From: Sorghum bicolor
Taxonomy: Eukaryota; Streptophyta; Magnoliopsida; Poales; Poaceae
DNA: 64,000 nucleotides
Direction: 5' to 3'
Assembly (NCBI RefSeq): GCF_000003195.3
Contig: NC_012871.2
Location: 49,220,345 to 49,284,344 of the forward strand
This document shows, piece by piece, positions 60,060-64,000 of this stretch. A program made the translations under genes and the position numbers. The notes beneath the pieces were generated by a model. The model searched no databases. It saw nothing but the letters and a program-made list of their open reading frames with translations, and had not been told where the DNA came from. The first letter of the stretch is position 1; each line of letters begins with the position of its first letter.

Positions 60060-61560
60060 CACTCCATAGGTCGACCAGGGCAACCTCCTGATGACATTAC
60101 CAGCCTTGGCTACGAACTAAGGAGTCAAGGCCCTCAACGTCCTTGACAACCTAGCGATCCTCATCCACCCCTGCACCACCTCCACCAGAAGCCATTGTCG
60201 TGCCAGCTGCCATGCCACCATCTTCACCTTCCTCCTTCACTGCCTTCGTCTCCTTGCCCATGGCTGAACCCACCATGGCTGATTTGGCCAAATGCAAGGG
60301 CAGGTTGCTGCCATGCAGCAGGAGTGTCCAACAACAACCTCCTTCTATGGTTCCAGGGGATCGAGCAATGACGAACAACATGGTGATCGTCCTCCCCACT
60401 TCTAGAAGCTTGACTTCCCCAAGTTCGATGCCAAATCAGATCCACTGGTGTTCCTTAATTGTTGCGAGTCCTATTTTCATTAGCAGCGCATCGCCGTGGA
60501 GGTGCAAGTGTGGATGGCCTCCTACAATCTGGAAGCATGTGCCTAGATGTGGTTCTTCCAAGTCTAGTAGGACGAGGGCACACCTTCATGGCGCCGCTTC
60601 TCTGAGCTTTTAAACCTCAGGTTTGGGCCGCCAATCTGCTCCAACCCACTCGGGGAGCTTATGGCCCACCAAGACTAGTTTGAAGCTTTGCTCCCATGTG
60701 TGGGCACCCTCTCGGATGCACAGCGCATCCAAGCCTTCACGGTCGAACTGAGGCCACCTCTTAGCCTCGACGTCAAGCTCCACAACCCTCAATTGCTTGT
60801 TGTCGCCATGAGCCTCGCCCAAAAGCTGGAGCTGCGCGAACAGTGCGCTGCCGCTATTGCGCCGCCTTTTGCACCACCACATGACCACAACAGTAGGACC
60901 TCGTGGCGCCTCCACCACATCTTGTTCTACTAGCTCCACCTCTTGCCGCAACAATCGCAGGCACCACCCTCGCGGTGGAGGGCCGCCCTGTCAAGAGCCT
61001 ATCGATGTCCGAGATGGAAGAACGCCACTGACTCGGCCTTTGCTTCAATTGCAACAAAAAGTTCAGGTGTGGTCATAACCAAGTGTGCCAGCACCTGTCT
61101 TGTTGGACCTGGCAACGACAGATGATGACAATGACGCTGCCTCTCGAAAAGCCCAACACTACGAAACCGCTGATATTGCTCCATGCGATCACTGGCATCC
61201 ACACCAGCAACAATTCTAGTGTGCCTCCGATTGGGCGATGCCAACGTCCACGCCCTCATCGACTCGGGCTCAGCACACAACCTTATTGCCAAGGAAGTTG
61301 CTAGCCGCACTGGTCTACTGCTGCATCCGTCATAATGGCCAATGACGAGCGCGTGCCATGCACAGGCGCATATAGGTCGGTTGGCTATGATGTCATCAAT
61401 GCGTATAGGCACGTGCCATGCACATGTGCGCCGGTCATCAATGACGAGGTCTTCATCACTAACTTCGTGCTGCCGCTGGCCGGCTATGACATCATCTGGC
61501 ACCCAGTGGCTAGCTTCCATAGGATCAATTCTCTAGAACTTTGAGGCCTTCACCATGTCC
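60060..61560 (+). pseudogene. Dead Ty3/gypsy gag and protease
   Basis: Frames broken by stops read LDFPKFDAKSDPLVFLNCCE (near 60411), QRIAVEVQVWMASYNLEACA, DEGTPSWRRFSELLNLRFGP and VELRPPLSLDVKLHNPQLLV, the Gag of chromovirus-like grass gypsy elements. A zinc knuckle CFNCNKKFRCGHNQVC follows near 61045, then a protease with ALIDSGSAHNLIAKEV near 61254. No RT and no LTR are seen; the CACTA element at 61624 begins just after, so it may have cut the gypsy element. Confidence 0.78.
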
Positions 61561-62442
61561 TTTTGGTACAAGGACCATTGGGTCTACTTGCTTTTGAAGA
61601 AGTTCCGTTGGCAACCTCTAGCGCACTACCGGAGAGCCGGCCTTTGCCGTGTGTCCGAAAGTTTGCCGTGAGCAACACACGGCAAATGTCGGATTTGCCA
61701 TGTGCTCTGCCTAAGCACACGGCAAACGCTAGGCACACGGTATACCTGGCCTTTGCCGTGTGTTGCTCACGGCAAACACCAGGCACACGGCAACCTCAAA
61801 ACTTTAACGTGAGCAACCCACGGCAAAAGCAAGGCACACGGCAAAAACTAACTCCACACGAACGGCCAACCCCCCGCCGTCAACGTTTGCCGTGTGCGGC
61901 TGTTAGGCACACGGCAAAGCCTGGTTTGCCGTGTGCTTGTGGCTGACACACGGCAAACACAAACTTTGCCGTGTGCCAAGTGTGCAGCACACGGCGAACA
62001 ATTTGTCTTTTTTTTTAGATTTTGCCCTCCAAGTTTTTTTTTTGTCTACACACTCACCATTTGTAACTCCATACTCAAATTTCATAAAATTTGAAACATG
62101 TTTGCTATATTTTTGCAGTTAACATTTAATTTCATTTTTCCGGATGCGGTCAAATTTGAACTACGACTCGGTGAAATTGTTGGAAAAATATGCGGAAAAA
62201 ATGATTTTCATGTTACCCAACCCTGTCTAAGAACCCACATTCGAAATGGAAATGACTTTCGAATGCCGTGGTTAGGAGACACGACGCCGAACATGCGTCG
62301 GTACTTTTCAAAAATTCTAATAAATGTTATTTGATCCCGTAAATCCTGAAACTTGTACATATGTCATGTTATCATACATAGAGGTCATAAAAAAAGTTTG
62401 GGGAGATTTCGAACAAGTTGCCTTATATGATGTGTAGAAACC

Positions 62443-63312
62443 AAACAATCTTCGAAGAAGTTTGAGAGAGTTATGAGTGAAGGAGTATGAGTTGAAGTAG
62501 ATTCGACTTTCATATTTGAGTTTGATTTCGAAACTTTTTCTGTAGGCACTACACCAGATAGGTTGTGTCGTGTGCACATTTGGGAATATTTCGGAATCGT
62601 TTGCTATTTCTTAATTATTTTCAGCATTTATTGATTTTGAAACGAGAAAATTCAAATTAAAGAAATAAACACATGAAATAATGGTGTAATATATTTGTAA
62701 ACATGGAATATACATTGTGAAGTTCATTTGACAAAGAAATTACATAAAAAATTGATTTATTAAGTAAATATAAAATGTTGTTTAATATGTTTGTAAACAT
62801 AAAATGCTGTTTAGTGTTTGCCGTGTGCCACTTTAACCAGCACACGGCAAAGAGGCCATGTTTGCCGTGTGCTCCTGATCTAGCACACGGCAAACCCCCC
62901 TCGGGCCTTATCCACGCGCCCCCGTGGCCCACGGCCAACACTAAACAGCATTTTATGTTTACAAACATATTAAACAACATTTTATATTTACTTAATAAAT
63001 CAATTTTTTATGTAATTTCTTTGTCAAATGAACTTCACAATGTATATTCCATGTTTACAAATATATTACACCATTATTTCATGTGTTTATTTCTTTAATT
63101 TGAATTTTCTCGTTTCAAAATCAATAAATGCTGAAAATAATTAAGAAATAGCAAACGATTCCGAAATATTCCCAAATGTGCACACGACACAACCTATCTG
63201 GTGTAGTGCCTACAGAAAAAGTTTCGAAATCAAACTCAAATATGAAAGTCGAATCTACTTCAACTCATACTCCTTCACTCATAACTCTCTCAAACTTCTT
63301 CGAAGATTGTTT
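62443..63312. repeat. Near-perfect palindrome, arms of at least 376 bp
   Basis: Left arm 62443-62818 and right arm 62937-63312 are inverted copies with no mismatch that I can see. The 118-bp spacer holds four more TTTGCCGTGTG/CACACGGCAAA sites. Both arms contain a CACTACACC end (CACTA at 62547, TAGTG at 63208). The right arm runs into the N gap, so the true length is unknown. Confidence 0.9.
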
Positions 63313-63742
63313 NNNNNNNNNNNNNNNNNNNNNNNNNNNNNNNNNNNNNNNNNNNNNNNNNNNNNNNNNNNNNNNNNNNNNNNNNNNNNNNNNNNNNNNN
63401 NNNNNNNNNNNNNNNNNNNNNNNNNNNNNNNNNNNNNNNNNNNNNNNNNNNNNNNNNNNNNNNNNNNNNNNNNNNNNNNNNNNNNNNNNNNNNNNNNNNN
63501 NNNNNNNNNNNNNNNNNNNNNNNNNNNNNNNNNNNNNNNNNNNNNNNNNNNNNNNNNNNNNNNNNNNNNNNNNNNNNNNNNNNNNNNNNNNNNNNNNNNN
63601 NNNNNNNNNNNNNNNNNNNNNNNNNNNNNNNNNNNNNNNNNNNNNNNNNNNNNNNNNNNNNNNNNNNNNNNNNNNNNNNNNNNNNNNNNNNNNNNNNNNN
63701 NNNNNNNNNNNNNNNNNNNNNNNNNNNNNNNNNNNNNNNNNN
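63313..63742. other. Assembly gap
   Basis: 430 N directly after the palindrome's right arm. Confidence 1.
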
Positions 63743-63907
63743 AGCGGGGAGGGGCAGCCGAAATTTCGTCTCAGATCGGAGTTGACATGGAAACTAACTC
63801 CATCTACGCATCCTCGGGTGGGATTAGGACCTATCCTCACCTATTAGTTAATAGGGCTATCGTGTAGATGCATTCTGTTCTTACATTACTGCATGATATG
63901 TTAGAGG

Positions 63908-64000
63908 ATGGATGACCGTCAGTGGATGTACACTGGCCGCCCAAGTCAGAGAGACATCTCCTTGGAATGGATTGAGAAGACCGAGGCTTTCTTAGAGCAA
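63908..64000 (+). CDS. CACTA transposase N-terminus (partial)
   Basis: ATG at 63908 starts MDDRQWMYTGRPSQRDISLE and stays open to the window end (31 codons). This is the start of the transposase-associated domain that begins TNP2-type CACTA transposases in grasses (usually MDR-WMYTGRP). The rest lies outside, so I cannot judge whether it is intact. Confidence 0.75.
   Translation, partial: MDDRQWMYTGRPSQRDISLEWIEKTEAFLEQ

Larger units (their letters stand above)
61624..64000 (+). mobile_element. CACTA (En/Spm) transposon, 5' part
   Basis: CACTACCGGAGAGCCGG at 61624 is the terminus. At 61645-62000 at least 13 copies of TTTGCCGTG/CACGGCAAA occur in both orientations, the subterminal transposase sites of this CACTA family. 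A palindrome (62443-63312) and an N gap follow, then the first coding exon of the transposase at 63908. The element leaves the window to the right. Confidence 0.82.

Noticed and set aside
61645..62000. CRISPR-like array of short repeats
   Set aside because: Repeats are in both orientations with irregular spacing and are CACTA subterminal sites; a plant nuclear genome has no CRISPR arrays.
63176..63867. Long open frames spanning the second N run
   Set aside because: Same artefact; the start is only the palindrome arm read in the other direction.

Overview
This is plant nuclear DNA, most likely from a panicoid grass of the sorghum/sugarcane/maize group. Host genes have many GT-AG introns, and the space between them is filled with nested LTR retrotransposons, CACTA, PIF/Harbinger and Stowaway elements, and many copies of the short 'GGCCTTGTTTAG' palindromic MITE that I associate with sorghum and its relatives. 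Two runs of N (34157-34722 and 63313-63742) show a draft assembly. Species is inferred from style, not proven.

Three host genes lie on the + strand, each with a complete reading frame that I assembled exon by exon. (1) 11374-32253: LHCB7, a chlorophyll a/b-binding protein (5 exons, 314 aa). Its third intron is about 18.8 kb because two complete LTR elements sit in it. (2) 35409-40085: a WD40 protein of the AMBRA1-like plant family (13 exons, 589 aa). (3) 49442-59345: plastid ferrochelatase of the FC2 type with a C-terminal LHC-like motif (9 exons, 478 aa). Its fourth intron holds a copia element with 123-bp LTRs.

Layout. 1-4700: old Ty3/gypsy remains, with a pol tail, an LTR, a tRNA-Asp-type primer site and two retropepsin-like modules in series. 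4700-8180: decayed PIF/Harbinger element with transposase and Myb/SANT ORFs. 8249-9892: solo LTR with CACCT target duplications. 10219-11168: MITE within a MITE. 11374-32253: LHCB7 with Ty1/copia (12748-18256, minus strand) and Ty3/gypsy of the Tat type (18411-30835, plus strand) in intron 3. 32.3-34 kb: MITE cluster, then a gap. 35.4-44 kb: WD40 gene with Stowaway and LINE insertions behind it. 45.8-47.7 kb: CACTA end, a long inverted-repeat element and a GRF zinc-finger exon. 49.4-59.3 kb: ferrochelatase. 60-61.6 kb: dead gypsy gag/protease. 61.6-64 kb: another CACTA element with a near-perfect palindrome running into the second gap, and the first exon of a CACTA transposase at the window edge.

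The most unusual object is the 12.4-kb Tat element in LHCB7. It carries an antisense six-exon gene (plant mobile domain plus coiled coil). The hexamer GCCGAT/ATCGGC occurs about 100 times in it by my hand count (about 6 expected by chance), in both strands, in LTRs, coding and noncoding parts, and twice as a perfect 7-bp hairpin between the convergent 3' ends of pol and the antisense gene. Together these suggest an element-specific DNA mark and possibly a protein that reads it; that link is inference.
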